Assembly (NCBI GenBank): GCA_021604805.1
Contig: BQJR01000001.1
Coordinates: forward strand, 1 to 64,000
DNA: 64,000 bases
Source: Planctomycetota bacterium
GTDB taxonomy: Bacteria; Planctomycetota; B15-G4
Direction: 5' to 3'
The notes below the pieces were generated by a model. The model was given only the letters and a program-made list of their open reading frames with translations, ran no database searches and was not told the origin of the DNA. Positions 1 to 9,039 of the stretch are shown in pieces. The position numbers were made by a program, and so were the translations under genes. Each line of letters begins with the position of its first letter. Within the stretch, counting starts at the first letter, position 1.

Positions 1-902
1 CACGAGCCCAGTGCCGCGCGACGCTGAGTCGCTGCCGGAGCCGCCGCGCGCGCCGGGCGCAAGCCGCCGATCAGCGCGCCGAAGGCGAAACCCAACACGT
101 GCGCGAGCACGTCGGTGCGCACGCCGTCGCCGGCGCCCAACCAGGCGAGCATGGCCACGCCGAGCGCCACGCCGCCGACCAAGCGCAGGCGCCCCGAGGC
201 CTGCAGCGCGCGGCCGCGTGCGCCCTGCCCGACGAGCAGTCCGAGCGCCGCGAACACCGCCGTGGACGCGCCCAGCGAGCGATGATCCGGCGCGACCACG
301 AGCACTTCCACGGCGTGCGCTGCCGTGGCCGCGAGCAGGCTCGCGAAGAGCGCCACCGAGCCGCCCAGCACGCGTCCGAGCAGGTTCAGGAAGAGCATCC
401 CGAAGGCCAGGTTGCCGATCAGGTGGCGTTCGTCGGCATGCAACAGCAGTGAGGTGACGAGGCGCCAGACTTCGCCGTCGCGCACGGCGTCGGCACGCAA
501 CAGCGCCGACTCGACCCAGCGCTCGCCGCGCGCGCCTTGGGTCTGCACGAGCCAGCTGCCGCCCAGCACGGCAGCCGCGACCCAGGGCGCGAGGCCGGCG
601 GGCGCCATGGCTGCGGGCAGGCGCGGCGCGTCGTGCGGGGGCTCGGCGTTCTCGGCGGCGTAGCGTCGCAGCTCTTCGGCGGCGCGCAGACCCGCGCTGT
701 TCGGGACGACCAAGCTCCAGCCGCCGTGATCGCCGGGCACGCGTTCGTGCGCGATGCCCACGGCGCGCAACACGAAGGCGGCCTCGTCGAGCTCTCGCGC
801 GCGCAGCGCGGTGAGCAGCGGCACGCGCAGCGCCGGCGTCTCGGCCCACCCCGCGCCTTCGCTGGGTGGGTGCGCCGCGCTGTCGAGGCGCGCCGGGTTC
901 AG
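1..902 (-). CDS. rhomboid-family intramembrane serine protease (3' end cut by window edge)
   Basis: An open frame on the minus strand enters just past the stop of the methyltransferase gene and runs off the window at base 1. The reading shows a soluble N-terminal part of about 90 residues, then hydrophobic helices with the rhomboid landmarks: GEVWRLVTSLLLHAD followed by HLIGN (loop and TM2), LGASTAVFA (GxSx active-site serine) and HVLGFAFGALIGG (catalytic-histidine helix). Family knowledge: rhomboids cleave within or next to membrane helices. No ATG/GTG start lies near the gene junction; a CTG at 902-900 overlaps the preceding TGA as CTGA, with GAGG about 10 bases upstream, and is the best start I can see. 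The function call is good; the start is uncertain and the C-terminus is missing. Confidence 0.72.
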   Translation of the reverse strand, partial: MNPARLDSAAHPPSEGAGWAETPALRVPLLTALRARELDEAAFVLRAVGIAHERVPGDHGGWSLVVPNSAGLRAAEELRRYAAENAEPPHDAPRLPAAMAPAGLAPWVAAAVLGGSWLVQTQGARGERWVESALLRADAVRDGEVWRLVTSLLLHADERHLIGNLAFGMLFLNLLGRVLGGSVALFASLLAATAAHAVEVLVVAPDHRSLGASTAVFAALGLLVGQGARGRALQASGRLRLVGGVALGVAMLAWLGAGDGVRTDVLAHVLGFAFGALIGGLRPARAAAPAATQRRAALGS

Positions 903-1642
903 GGCAGTTGCGCCTCGAACGCGATGAGCCGTTCGTAGCGCGTGCCGTCGCGCACGCTGTAGCCGTTGGGGATGCGCGCGGCTTCGGCGAGGAAGGCGGG
1001 GTCTTCGTCGTAGTAGGCGCGGAACGGGCCGCTGGTTTCGCCGAGCACGCTCACGGTCATGCCGCAGTCGCGCATGAGGTTGAGCGAGCGCGAGATGTCG
1101 GCCATCGACGACTGCACGAAGAGCAGACGTCCGCCCGGGCGCACCAACTTGTGCGCGTCGAGGATCAGCGTGTCGATGAAGTGCCGCCGGTAGCGCTTGC
1201 CCGACTTGCAAAACGGTGGGTTCGTGACGAGCGCGTCGAAGGGGCCGCCGTTCACGTGGGTCCAGTCGGCGACCTGCGTGTGGATCGGCACGGCGATCTC
1301 GTGCTTGCCGAGGTTGTGTCGCGCGTTGTCGAGGATGGCTTGGTCGATCTCGGTGAGCGTGAGCGCGCGCGCGCCTTGCTGCGCGATCACGATGGCGTGC
1401 AGCCCGCAGCCGGTGCCCAACTCGAGCACATGCTCGCCGCTGAAGTCGCAACCCGCCAGCATCTCACCGAGGTGTGCGCCGTGCGGCGTGGGGTTCCACA
1501 CGCCGGCGGGCACGTCGAGGTGCATGGCGTGGTCGCCGAACTGCACGTCGAGCTGCGCGGGATAGAGGTTGTCGCCACTGCGCTCCTCGAGCGCTTCTTC
1601 GGCTGGGCGGGCGGACGACGACGAGCGGGCTTCAGACGGCAT
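899..1642 (-). CDS. class I SAM-dependent methyltransferase (small/MTS type)
   Basis: A 247-residue Rossmann methyltransferase. The SAM-binding motif VLELGTGCGLHAIVIA lies near residue 80 and the acceptor motif NPPF near residue 145, a signature of methyltransferases that modify planar nitrogens or N6/N2 groups in RNA, DNA or glutamine (HemK/RsmC/TrmN6-like). The exact substrate cannot be read from the sequence. The ATG at 1642 is chosen because GGAGG sits six bases upstream; a longer frame from 1693 would overlap a good -10 element. It is the third gene of a minus-strand run recJ, VTT protein, methyltransferase, rhomboid, but seems to have its own promoter. Confidence 0.75.
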   Translation of the reverse strand: MPSEARSSSSARPAEEALEERSGDNLYPAQLDVQFGDHAMHLDVPAGVWNPTPHGAHLGEMLAGCDFSGEHVLELGTGCGLHAIVIAQQGARALTLTEIDQAILDNARHNLGKHEIAVPIHTQVADWTHVNGGPFDALVTNPPFCKSGKRYRRHFIDTLILDAHKLVRPGGRLLFVQSSMADISRSLNLMRDCGMTVSVLGETSGPFRAYYDEDPAFLAEAARIPNGYSVRDGTRYERLIAFEAQLP

Positions 1643-1691
1643 GTGTGCCTCCGCGGGACTGAGCTTCGTACAGGCGACGGTGCGACTCAGC

Positions 1692-1720
1692 ATTTTACGG
1701 GGACAGCGCAGCTCTGACCA
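1692..1720 (-). promoter_or_regulatory. putative sigma70-type promoter of the methyltransferase gene
   Basis: Read on the minus strand, TGGTCA (1720-1715) and TAAAAT (1697-1692) are separated by 17 bases, matching -35/-10 spacing with a near-consensus -10. Expected transcription starts around 1685, giving a leader of about 43 bases that contains the GGAGG ribosome-binding site. This is a sequence match only. Confidence 0.4.
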
Positions 1721-1760
1721 CCGGCGAGCATGACGCGGTGAAAGCCGGCGCGCGCCGCGC

Positions 1761-2351
1761 TCAGTGCTTCAGCATCGACAGCCCGACGACCGCGAGGATC
1801 AACACCGCCACCAAGACCGTGGCCACCAAGTTGAAGCGCTCCTCGATCCAGACCTGCGCCTTCTCGCCGTAGCGCTTGATCAGGTAGGCCTCGAGGAAGA
1901 AGCGCGCCGAGCGCGAGAGCGCCGACGCGACCACGAACATCGGGAAGCCCACCGCGAACACACCGCCCGAGATCGTGAAGATCTTGTACGGGATCACGGT
2001 GAAGCCTGCCGCGAACACGATCCAGAAGTTCCACTCTTCGTAGTAGCCCTGCATGCTGTCGAAGAGCTCTTGGTCGAAGCCTGGGATCAGGTCGAAGAAG
2101 AAGCCGCTGACGTCGTCCCAGAGGAAGTAACCGATGGCGTAGCCGATCACGCCCCCGACGACCGAGCCGAAGGAACACCAGAAGGCGTACACCAAGGCGC
2201 GCGCGCGGTTCGCCACGCACATCGGGATCAACATCACGTCGGGCGGGATCGGGAAGAAGCTCGATTCGGCCAACGAGAGCAGCGTCATCGCGGGGAGTGC
2301 GATGGGGCGCTTGGAGAGGTCGAGGATCCAGTCGTAGAGGCGTCGCAGCAT
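1761..2351 (-). CDS. VTT-domain (DedA/YqaA-type) inner-membrane protein
   Basis: A 196-residue, strongly hydrophobic protein with an N-terminal amphipathic start (MLRRLYDWILDLSKRP) and the glycine-rich re-entrant pattern of the VTT/SNARE-associated family: AESSFFPIPPDVML, then a GGVIGYAIGYFLW helix, later AAGFTVIPYKIFTISGG. Members are linked to lipid transport or scrambling and membrane homeostasis; the ligand is unknown here. The frame stays open upstream to 2483, but that part is antisense-like coding inside recJ, so the ATG at 2351, four bases after the recJ stop, is preferred. The tight spacing implies cotranscription with recJ. Confidence 0.78.
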   Translation of the reverse strand: MLRRLYDWILDLSKRPIALPAMTLLSLAESSFFPIPPDVMLIPMCVANRARALVYAFWCSFGSVVGGVIGYAIGYFLWDDVSGFFFDLIPGFDQELFDSMQGYYEEWNFWIVFAAGFTVIPYKIFTISGGVFAVGFPMFVVASALSRSARFFLEAYLIKRYGEKAQVWIEERFNLVATVLVAVLILAVVGLSMLKH

Positions 2352-2355
2352 GGGC

Positions 2356-4152
2356 TCAGCGGGGTCCGGTGCGCGGGCGCAAGTCGACGAGTTCGAGTTC
2401 CACGTTCGCGCGTCCTCTGAATCGGTTGATCTTGGGTGTGAACAAGATGTCGATTTCTGCGCCGGCCGGAAGTTCGTCCACACGATCGCCGGCGCCGAAG
2501 GCCACGGCGCGCAACGACATCGGGCCTTGAGCCAGCTGCGCCGTGAGGTGGCTGCCGTCGCCGCCCATGCGTTTGGCTTCGATCACGCGCACGCCGAGGC
2601 AACCCAGCACCGGGCGGCGATTGCCTTCGCCGAAGGGCGCCAGCCGCTCGATGCCCTTCACCAAGCCCTCGGTGACGGCGGCCAGCGGGAGCTCGCCGTC
2701 GAACTCGTGGGGCGGCGCTTCGGCGTGCTTCTGGTGTTCGGTCCAGAGCGCCTGGAAGTCGCGTCGCAGGCCTTCCATGTTCGCCGGGTCCATGGCGAAG
2801 CCGGCCGCCATGCGGTGACCGCCGAAGGTGAGCAGGTGGTGTTCGCAGGCGCCGAGTGCGGCGTGCACGTCGAAGCCGGGCACGGAGCGCGAGCTGCCTT
2901 TGCTGGGGCCGTCGGCCCGCGCGTTGACGAGCACGGCGGGGGTGCCGCGGGCGCGCGCGAGACGTCCGCAGGCGAGGCCCAGCAGTCCGGGGTTCCAGCC
3001 TTCGCCAGCGAGCACGACGGCTTCGTCAGGCGGGATCGCTTCGACGAGCGGCGCCAAGTCCATGAGCATCTGGCGCTCGGCCGACTGGCGCTCTTTGTTC
3101 GCGTCGTCGAGCAGCTGCGCCAACTCGCGCGCGCGGTTGGGGTCCGTGGCCGTGACGAGCTCCACCGAGAGTTCGCTGCGCCCCATGCGGCTGGCTGCGT
3201 TGAGTCGCGGCGCGATGCGGAAGGCGATGTCTTCGGCCTCGCAGCGCGAACCGATGCCGGCCACCTTGCGCAGCGCCTTCAACCCGGGCGACGTGCTCAT
3301 GGCGATGGCGCGCAATCCGCGCGACACCAGCATGCGGTTCTCGCCTTGCAGCGTCATGATGTCGGACACGGTGCCCATCGCGACCCAGGCCAGCGCCTCG
3401 CCGAGGAAGCGCGACACGCCTTCGCTGGCTTGCTGACGCGCATGCAACTTGGTGGCGGTGGCGCAGCACAACTTGAAGGCCACGCCCACGCCGGCGAGGG
3501 CGCGGTTGGGATAGGTGCTGTCGCTGCGCACAGGGTTCACCACGGCGAGCGCGGCGGGCAACTCGCCTTCGGGCAAGTGATGGTCGGTGACGATCACGTC
3601 GACCCCGCGAGCTTGCAGCTCGGCGATGGGCGCGATGCTGGTCGTGCCGTTGTCCACCGAGATCACCAGCGTGGCGCCGCTGTCGGCCACGCGCTGCAGG
3701 CTGCGCGCGTTGAAGGAGTAGTCCTCGAAGGCGCGGTTGGGCACGTGCACCACGGGCTCGCAGCTCATGGAGCGCAGGAAGCCGGCGAGCAAGGCGGTGC
3801 CCGAGAGACCGTCGACGTCGGCGTCGCCGTGGATCAGCACGGTCTCGTGGTTCAGCAGCGCCTGCGCGAAGCGTTGCGCCGCGGTGTCCATGTCGGGCAG
3901 CTCGAAGGGGTCGAGCAGCTCGTCGATCGAGGGTTGCAGGAAGTCGCGTGCGCTGGCCGCGTCGCGCACGCCGCGCAGCACGAGGCAACGCGCCATGAGC
4001 GGGTCGATCTCCATGTCGCGGGCGAGTCGGCGGGCTGCGTTCTCGTCGACCTCGCGTGCACGCCAAGGGCGCGCGGGCGGGGCAGCGGAGGCGCCGGAGC
4101 GCGGTGTCGGGCGAGGTGGGGCGGGCCTGGGTGGCGTCACACGAGCAACCAT
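2356..4152 (-). CDS. recJ: single-stranded-DNA-specific exonuclease RecJ
   Basis: A 598-residue protein with the DHH phosphoesterase core: HGDADVDG (residues 108-115), VDNGT and TDHHLPEGELP, followed by the DHHA1 region with GGHRMAAGF and a C-terminal OB-like segment. RecJ degrades single-stranded DNA 5'-to-3' in recombination, mismatch and base-excision repair. An N-terminal proline/arginine-rich extension of about 30 residues is unusual but fits the compositional style of this genome. The gene is divergent from selA; a TAGAAT hexamer lies 15 bases before the ATG. It heads the minus-strand group ending in the rhomboid gene. Confidence 0.93.
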   Translation of the reverse strand: MVARVTPPRPAPPRPTPRSGASAAPPARPWRAREVDENAARRLARDMEIDPLMARCLVLRGVRDAASARDFLQPSIDELLDPFELPDMDTAAQRFAQALLNHETVLIHGDADVDGLSGTALLAGFLRSMSCEPVVHVPNRAFEDYSFNARSLQRVADSGATLVISVDNGTTSIAPIAELQARGVDVIVTDHHLPEGELPAALAVVNPVRSDSTYPNRALAGVGVAFKLCCATATKLHARQQASEGVSRFLGEALAWVAMGTVSDIMTLQGENRMLVSRGLRAIAMSTSPGLKALRKVAGIGSRCEAEDIAFRIAPRLNAASRMGRSELSVELVTATDPNRARELAQLLDDANKERQSAERQMLMDLAPLVEAIPPDEAVVLAGEGWNPGLLGLACGRLARARGTPAVLVNARADGPSKGSSRSVPGFDVHAALGACEHHLLTFGGHRMAAGFAMDPANMEGLRRDFQALWTEHQKHAEAPPHEFDGELPLAAVTEGLVKGIERLAPFGEGNRRPVLGCLGVRVIEAKRMGGDGSHLTAQLAQGPMSLRAVAFGAGDRVDELPAGAEIDILFTPKINRFRGRANVELELVDLRPRTGPR

Positions 4153-4167
4153 TCGAGAGGGGCGCTC

Positions 4168-4210
4168 ATTCTAGGCACCGCGGCGCCTCACGCGAGCGGG
4201 GCTTGTAGGA
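4168..4210. promoter_or_regulatory. divergent -10 elements between recJ and selA
   Basis: TAGAAT reads on the minus strand (4173-4168), 15 bases before the recJ ATG; TAGGAT reads on the plus strand (4205-4210), eight bases before the selA ATG at 4219. No convincing -35 is visible for either. If TAGGAT is used, selA mRNA would begin at or within a base or two of its start codon. Sequence match only. Confidence 0.35.
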
Positions 4211-4218
4211 TGACCGGA

Positions 4219-5604
4219 ATGACGACCACGCCCTCCTCCTCTGGTGACGCCCGCCGTCGCCTGCCCGCTGTCGACGCCGTGTTGCGCGAGCTGCCCGACT
4301 GGCCCGGCGCCGCGCAGGCCGTGCGCGCCAGCCTCGACGCCCTGCGCCGCGCGCCACCTACGGACGAAGCCCCCAGCGCGGCACACGTGGCGCAACACGC
4401 CGCCGAGCGACTGCGTGCCGAAGCGAGCGCCGACCACCCGCGCGTGGTGAACGGCAGCGGCATCCTGTTGCACACCGGGCTGGGGCGCGCGCCGCTGGCG
4501 CACGGCGCGGCGCTGGCACTGGCCGAGATCGCCGAGGGCGCCAGCGTGCTCGAGGTCGACCCGGCGGACGGCGAACGGCGTCATCGTGAATCGGCGGTGG
4601 CCGAGCGGCTCTGCGCGCTCACGGGGGCCGAGGCCGCCACGGTCGTCAACAACAACGCGGGCGCGTTGCTGCTGGCGCTCACCACGCTCGCGCGCGACCG
4701 CGACGTGATCGTGTCGCGCGGCGAGCTGGTGGAGATCGGCGGCGGCTTCCGACTGCCCACGATCCTCGAACTCTCGGGCGCGCGCCTGCGCGAGGTCGGC
4801 ACCACGAACCGCACGCGTCTCGCCGACGTGGCCGAGCTGCTCAAGTGGGACACCGGCCTCGTGCTCTCGATGCACACGAGCAACTACCGCGTGGTGGGCT
4901 TCACCGAGAGTCCGCAGCGCGCCGAGCTCGTGGAGCTCTGCAGCAACGCGGGCGTGCCGTTCTTCGAGGACATCGGTTCGGGTCTGCTCAAGCCTTCCAG
5001 CAGCCCGTTGCTCGCCGAGGAACCCGACGCGTCGAGCGCGCTCGCTGCAGGCACCGACCTCGTGTGTTTCTCGGGCGACAAGCTGCTCGGTGGTCCGCAG
5101 GCCGGCGTGTTGCTCGGACGCAAAGAACTCGTGGAACGCTGCCGGCGACACCCGCTGTTCCGCGCGCTGCGTCCCGACCGTCTCGCCTTGGCTGCGCTGT
5201 CGGCCACCTTGCAACTGCACGCGAGCGCGCCGGAGCAAGTGCCCGTGTTGGCCGCGCTCGGGCGTTCGGCGGGCGAACAGCTCGAGCGCGCGCGCGGCTT
5301 GGCGGCGCGTTTGGGGCGTGGCTTCCCGGCGGTGGACTTCCGGGCCACGCCGAGCGAGGCGCAGGCCGGTTCGGGGTCGGCGCCTGCGCGTGTGGCCGCG
5401 TCGGCGGCGGTGGAGTTCGAGTGGCCCGCGCTCGATGCCGACGGTCTGGCGCGCGCGTTGCGCACTGGCACGCCGCCGGTCTTCGGTCGCGTGCGCGCCG
5501 GTCGTTTCGGGCTCGACCTGCTCGCGATGCAGCTCGGCGATCCCGCCAGCGACGACGGCGCGCGTCTGCTCGCCGCCTTGTCCGCGCTCCCGCAGCCCAG
5601 CTGA
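4219..5604 (+). CDS. selA: L-seryl-tRNA(Sec) selenium transferase
   Basis: A 461-residue PLP enzyme that converts Ser-tRNA(Sec) to Sec-tRNA(Sec) with selenophosphate; it works as a large ring. Visible hallmarks are the N-terminal helical domain (LPAVDAVLRELP), VVNGSGILLHTGLGRAPL, VNNNAGALLLAL, and the PLP lysine in SGDKLLGGPQAG (K288; E. coli uses K295). Length matches bacterial SelA. Of two close ATGs (4210, 4219) the second is preferred because AGGA or a -10-like TAGGAT precedes it. The frame is open far upstream, but that part is antisense to recJ. A tRNA-Sec gene lies 3.4 kb downstream; selB and selD are not in the window. Confidence 0.96.
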   Translation: MTTTPSSSGDARRRLPAVDAVLRELPDWPGAAQAVRASLDALRRAPPTDEAPSAAHVAQHAAERLRAEASADHPRVVNGSGILLHTGLGRAPLAHGAALALAEIAEGASVLEVDPADGERRHRESAVAERLCALTGAEAATVVNNNAGALLLALTTLARDRDVIVSRGELVEIGGGFRLPTILELSGARLREVGTTNRTRLADVAELLKWDTGLVLSMHTSNYRVVGFTESPQRAELVELCSNAGVPFFEDIGSGLLKPSSSPLLAEEPDASSALAAGTDLVCFSGDKLLGGPQAGVLLGRKELVERCRRHPLFRALRPDRLALAALSATLQLHASAPEQVPVLAALGRSAGEQLERARGLAARLGRGFPAVDFRATPSEAQAGSGSAPARVAASAAVEFEWPALDADGLARALRTGTPPVFGRVRAGRFGLDLLAMQLGDPASDDGARLLAALSALPQPS

Positions 5605-5673
5605 AGCACCACGACGCGTCGCGCCGCGCCGCTTCCGGAGACCGTCCTGCACAGCGCGTGTGCGCCGTCGCGC

Positions 5674-7338
5674 TCAGTCGAGCGGCGTGAGCGCGGTGCC
5701 GCCGTTGCTCTTGGCGAGCAGCGTGAGGAAGTCACGTTGATCGCGCACCGAAGTGAGGGCGATGACGTGGAAGCGCAGGTCGAGATCGCGGTTGCGCTCG
5801 TTCACGTAAGCGAGCAGCAGCGGCATGTCGTCGATGACGCCGCCGTGCGGCGCGCCGTCGGTGAGCACGTACACGGTGTCGGGTGAGCGGTCCTGCGCCG
5901 CACGGTCGCCACGCCACTCGGCCTCGGCGAGATCCAGCGCCGTCTTCAGCGCCGCGAAGAGATTCGTGCCGCCGCTCGCCGTCCAGTTCGCCACGGTCTC
6001 TTGCGCGCGGATGCGGTGGCGGTCGTCGGCGGGGGCCAGCTGTCTCACCCAGCTGCTCACCTCGTCGGAGAAGGTGATCAAGTTGAACAACACGTCACTC
6101 GGCAAGCTGCGCACGAGACCGTTGAGTTCGTCTTTGGTGACCTGCAGCTTGCTCAGGCCGCTCGCGCTCGTGTTGCGGTACCCGCCGTGGTCGATCGTGT
6201 TCATGCTGCCCGACAGGTCGGTGATGATCAGGAAGCGCGTGCTCAGCGTGGGCACGCCGTAGTAGCGCGCCACGCTCGGGGAGGCGTTCGTGGGTTTGCG
6301 TTTCGCTTCGCTCTGGAGCGGGGCGATGAGTTCGTCGCCGGAGAGTTCGAGCCAGCGTTCCCAGGCGGCGAGGTTGAGTCCCAGCGACTGACCCGTGAGC
6401 TGGCTGAGACTGGCGAGGATCTCTTCGCGCACGCGACCGGCCTCGATGTCGAGGCGTTCGATCAGGGCTCGCGCCGCCGCCGAGCTGCGCACGTTGCCGA
6501 GCGCACGCGCGGCGGCGGAACGCACGCGCCAGTTCTCGTCGTCGAGTAGCGGGATCACGGCGCCTACGGCGCGACTGCCCACGGCGCGCACCAAGGCGTC
6601 GGCGGACTGTCGTCGCACGGCGGGCGATCGGTCGGCGGTGGCCTCGAGCAGTTCCGCTTGCGCGGCTCCGTAGCGCAGTCGTCCCAGCGCGAAGATCGCG
6701 GCCGCGCGCACTTCGCCGCGTCGATCGTTCAGCAATGGCAGGAGCAGCTCGCCCCAGTTGTCGCCCGCGGGGAGTGCTTCACCGATGGCCAGCGCGATCT
6801 GTTCGCGCACCAAGGCGTTGCGGCTGCGCAGGCCCTTGTTGCGCAGCACCTCTTGGCACTCGGGGTGGACCAGGCGGCCGAGCAGTCGCCGCAAGGTGGG
6901 CCGCAACGCGATCTCGCTGTCGGGCAGGTACGCCAGCAACTCTTCCACGATGAGCGGGTGGTCGTGCGCACCGAGATCGCGCAAGGTGCGGTCTTGCATC
7001 ACGAGGCTCTGCTCGCGCAAGGCCCAGCGCCAGCTCTCGAGCGCGCGTTCGGCAGCTTCCGCGAGCGGGTCGCCGGGCGCCGGTCGTGTCGCGACGCCGG
7101 GCAGGACGACGGCCGCCGCCACGGCCCGGAAACCCGCGAGCGTGTTGTCGGGTGCGGCCCGCAGGCCGGGAGTCGCGAGCAAACCCACGAGCACGACGAA
7201 CAGGAGGCGGGTTCTCAGCGGCTGGCTCCGAGCGAGGCGCACATCCGACGCGCGCGAGCGCTCGAATCCAACGCGCGTGCTGCACGACAGCAGCACGCGA
7301 GGCCGCGCCGGAGCTGCGAGTGCGCGCGGCCCGCGCAT
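5674..7338 (-). CDS. secreted HEAT-repeat / von Willebrand factor A protein
   Basis: About 554 residues. A hydrophobic segment (RLLFVVLVGLLATPGLRA) looks like a signal peptide, followed by four or more HEAT/PBS-type repeats (for example REQIALAIGEALP, RGEVRAAAIFALGRL, VRSAAARALGNV) and a C-terminal VWA domain with the MIDAS motif DLSGSM, then TASGGTNLF and VLTDGAPHGG. VWA-MIDAS domains bind divalent metal and protein ligands, so this is probably an extracytoplasmic binding or scaffold protein; partner unknown. The ATG at 7338 overlaps the folD stop (TGATG); a GTG at 7242, giving a shorter n-region before the signal sequence, is an alternative start. Third gene after the TPR protein and folD. 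Confidence 0.7.
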   Translation of the reverse strand: MRGPRALAAPARPRVLLSCSTRVGFERSRASDVRLARSQPLRTRLLFVVLVGLLATPGLRAAPDNTLAGFRAVAAAVVLPGVATRPAPGDPLAEAAERALESWRWALREQSLVMQDRTLRDLGAHDHPLIVEELLAYLPDSEIALRPTLRRLLGRLVHPECQEVLRNKGLRSRNALVREQIALAIGEALPAGDNWGELLLPLLNDRRGEVRAAAIFALGRLRYGAAQAELLEATADRSPAVRRQSADALVRAVGSRAVGAVIPLLDDENWRVRSAAARALGNVRSSAAARALIERLDIEAGRVREEILASLSQLTGQSLGLNLAAWERWLELSGDELIAPLQSEAKRKPTNASPSVARYYGVPTLSTRFLIITDLSGSMNTIDHGGYRNTSASGLSKLQVTKDELNGLVRSLPSDVLFNLITFSDEVSSWVRQLAPADDRHRIRAQETVANWTASGGTNLFAALKTALDLAEAEWRGDRAAQDRSPDTVYVLTDGAPHGGVIDDMPLLLAYVNERNRDLDLRFHVIALTSVRDQRDFLTLLAKSNGGTALTPLD

Positions 7339-8225
7339 CACCAAGCGGGCATCAGCTGCCCGGGCAGTGCGGCGGCCGTCACGTGGCGCATCAGGATCGC
7401 GGTCGTGACCACGCCCACGCCGCCGGGCACGGGCGTGAGGAAGCCGGCCACCTGGGCCACGTCGGGATGCACGTCGCCGGTGAGTGTCTCGCGGCCTTGC
7501 TCGTCGGTGACCACGTGTGTGCCCACGTCGACCACGATCGCACCCGGACGCAACATGTCGGCGCGCAGCAAGTGCTTGGCGCCCGTGGCGACGACCACGA
7601 TGTCGGCGGCGCGCGTGTGCTTGGGCAGGTCGGCCGTGTGCCGGTTGAGCAGGCTCACGGTGGCGTTGCCACCCCAGCCGGGCGCGGCCAGCATGGCGGC
7701 CAGCGGGCGACCGACCGTGAGGCTGCGACCGATCACGACCACGTGTTTGCCTTCGGGCTTGAGGCGTTCATCGAGGCCCAAGATCTCGATCACTGCCGCC
7801 GCCGTGGCCGGCCCGGTGTGTCGACGGTCGCCGCCGAGCACGTGACCGAGGCTCGCGCTGGTCAAGCCGTCGACGTCTTTGTGCGGCGGGATCAACTCAC
7901 AGACCGCGCGTCGATCCACGTTCTTGGGCAGCGGGAACTGGATCATCAGCCCGTGCACCTTCGGGTCGGCGCCGGCCTTGCGCACGGCCTCGCAGACCTC
8001 GTCTTCGCTGGCGGTGTCGGGCAGGTGCACGCGGCTGCTCTGGATGCCGCGTCGTTCCGCCGCGCGGTCGAGCGCGTCGAGGTAGCTTCCGCTCGCTCCG
8101 AGGTCGCCCGCGACGATGTTCAACAGATGCGGCGTGAGCTGCGCTTGCTCGATGGCTTCGACACACTGGCGACGCAGCGCACCGGCGATGGGCGCGCCAC
8201 GGATGATTTCGGCTTCGGCGATCAC
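7338..8225 (-). CDS. folD: FolD-family methylene-THF dehydrogenase, cyclohydrolase lysine missing
   Basis: A 295-residue FolD homologue. Visible are the Tyr of the YxxxK motif (Y48), MIQFPLP (Q96), HKDVDGLTSASLG, the NADP-binding GRSLTVGRP and PVPGGVGVVTTAI. FolD normally oxidises methylene-THF and hydrolyses methenyl-THF to 10-formyl-THF. Here the block GASGSYLDALDRAAERRG aligns with the E. coli segment ASQIYVASKRKACEEVG, so the lysine needed for cyclohydrolase chemistry is Leu52. The protein may be dehydrogenase-only, altered or inactive. Its ATG overlaps the TPR gene's stop (ATGA) and its stop overlaps the VWA gene's start. Confidence 0.85.
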   Translation of the reverse strand: MIAEAEIIRGAPIAGALRRQCVEAIEQAQLTPHLLNIVAGDLGASGSYLDALDRAAERRGIQSSRVHLPDTASEDEVCEAVRKAGADPKVHGLMIQFPLPKNVDRRAVCELIPPHKDVDGLTSASLGHVLGGDRRHTGPATAAAVIEILGLDERLKPEGKHVVVIGRSLTVGRPLAAMLAAPGWGGNATVSLLNRHTADLPKHTRAADIVVVATGAKHLLRADMLRPGAIVVDVGTHVVTDEQGRETLTGDVHPDVAQVAGFLTPVPGGVGVVTTAILMRHVTAAALPGQLMPAW

Positions 8226-8920
8226 GAGCTGGACGTCTCCTTCTTGAGCGCCACGCGACGTGACGCCATCTGGTTGCGCGGCATCAAGTCGCCCTTGCGA
8301 TCGGCGACGCTCACGCCTTCGTCGTAGGTCTGCAGCGCCTCGCTCTTCATGTTCGCGGCTTCGAGCGCCTTGCCCAGTTCGAGATAGAGCACGCTCATGT
8401 CCGGGTCACGCTTCTGCGCGTGACGCAGATGTCCGATGGCCTTGGCCGGCATCCCGAGCTTGAGGTAGCTGCGACCCAGCGTGAGCCGCGCGATCACCGA
8501 ATCGGGATCCTTCTCCACCGCCTGTTCCTGTTTCTCGAGCGCGTCGGGATCCACGCCGTCGTGCAGCCCGCCGGGCGAGTTCGCAGCCTTGCGTCCGACC
8601 TCTTCCTTCCAGCCCAGCACGCGCGCCTTGGCCTGCCACTCTTCGGCGGTTTCTTTGTCGCCCTTCAGCATGTGGAAGCGCGACAGGTTGGCGTGCGCCA
8701 TGATCGACTGCGGCGCGAGCTTCACGAGGCGTTCGGTGAGCTCGATGGCGCGGTCGAGCTCGCCTTCTTCGCTGATCATCATGCCGAGCACTTCGAGCGC
8801 ATCGGCGTGATCGGGTTCAGCGGCGAGGATCGCTTCGAGCTGCTCGAGCGCGGCGGCTTTGTTGCCCTGGCGGCGGGACTTGAGCGCAGCCATGAAGCGC
8901 ATGTCGGGAGCGTTGGGCAC
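8222..8920 (-). CDS. tetratricopeptide-repeat protein
   Basis: A 232-residue soluble protein without a signal peptide. TPR-type helical pairs are visible, for example KAAALEQLEAILAAEPDHAD, ELDRAIELTERLVKLAPQ and MPAKAIGHLRHAQKRDPD. A less regular middle (SPGGLHDGVDPDALEKQE) separates two TPR groups. TPRs mediate protein contacts; no catalytic domain is seen and the partner is unknown. It is the first gene of the TPR-folD-VWA unit and overlaps folD by four bases (ATGA), so translation is probably coupled. Confidence 0.7.
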   Translation of the reverse strand: MPNAPDMRFMAALKSRRQGNKAAALEQLEAILAAEPDHADALEVLGMMISEEGELDRAIELTERLVKLAPQSIMAHANLSRFHMLKGDKETAEEWQAKARVLGWKEEVGRKAANSPGGLHDGVDPDALEKQEQAVEKDPDSVIARLTLGRSYLKLGMPAKAIGHLRHAQKRDPDMSVLYLELGKALEAANMKSEALQTYDEGVSVADRKGDLMPRNQMASRRVALKKETSSS

Positions 8921-9039
8921 CGGGATGTCTCGGGGTGAAGGCCTGCGGTCAGCGAAGTTGGCATCCTACCGCGTGGGTTGTCGCGCGCCGAGAGTGGCGG
9001 TGGACGGCGCGAGGGGGCCTCTCTACACTCGGCGCCGCT

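Noticed and set aside
2350..4218. A plus-strand frame that stays open for 1,084 codons through the antisense of recJ into selA
   Set aside because: At this G+C content, antisense frames lack stops. The recJ reading shows conserved catalytic motifs, while the extension has no domain; selA starts at 4219.
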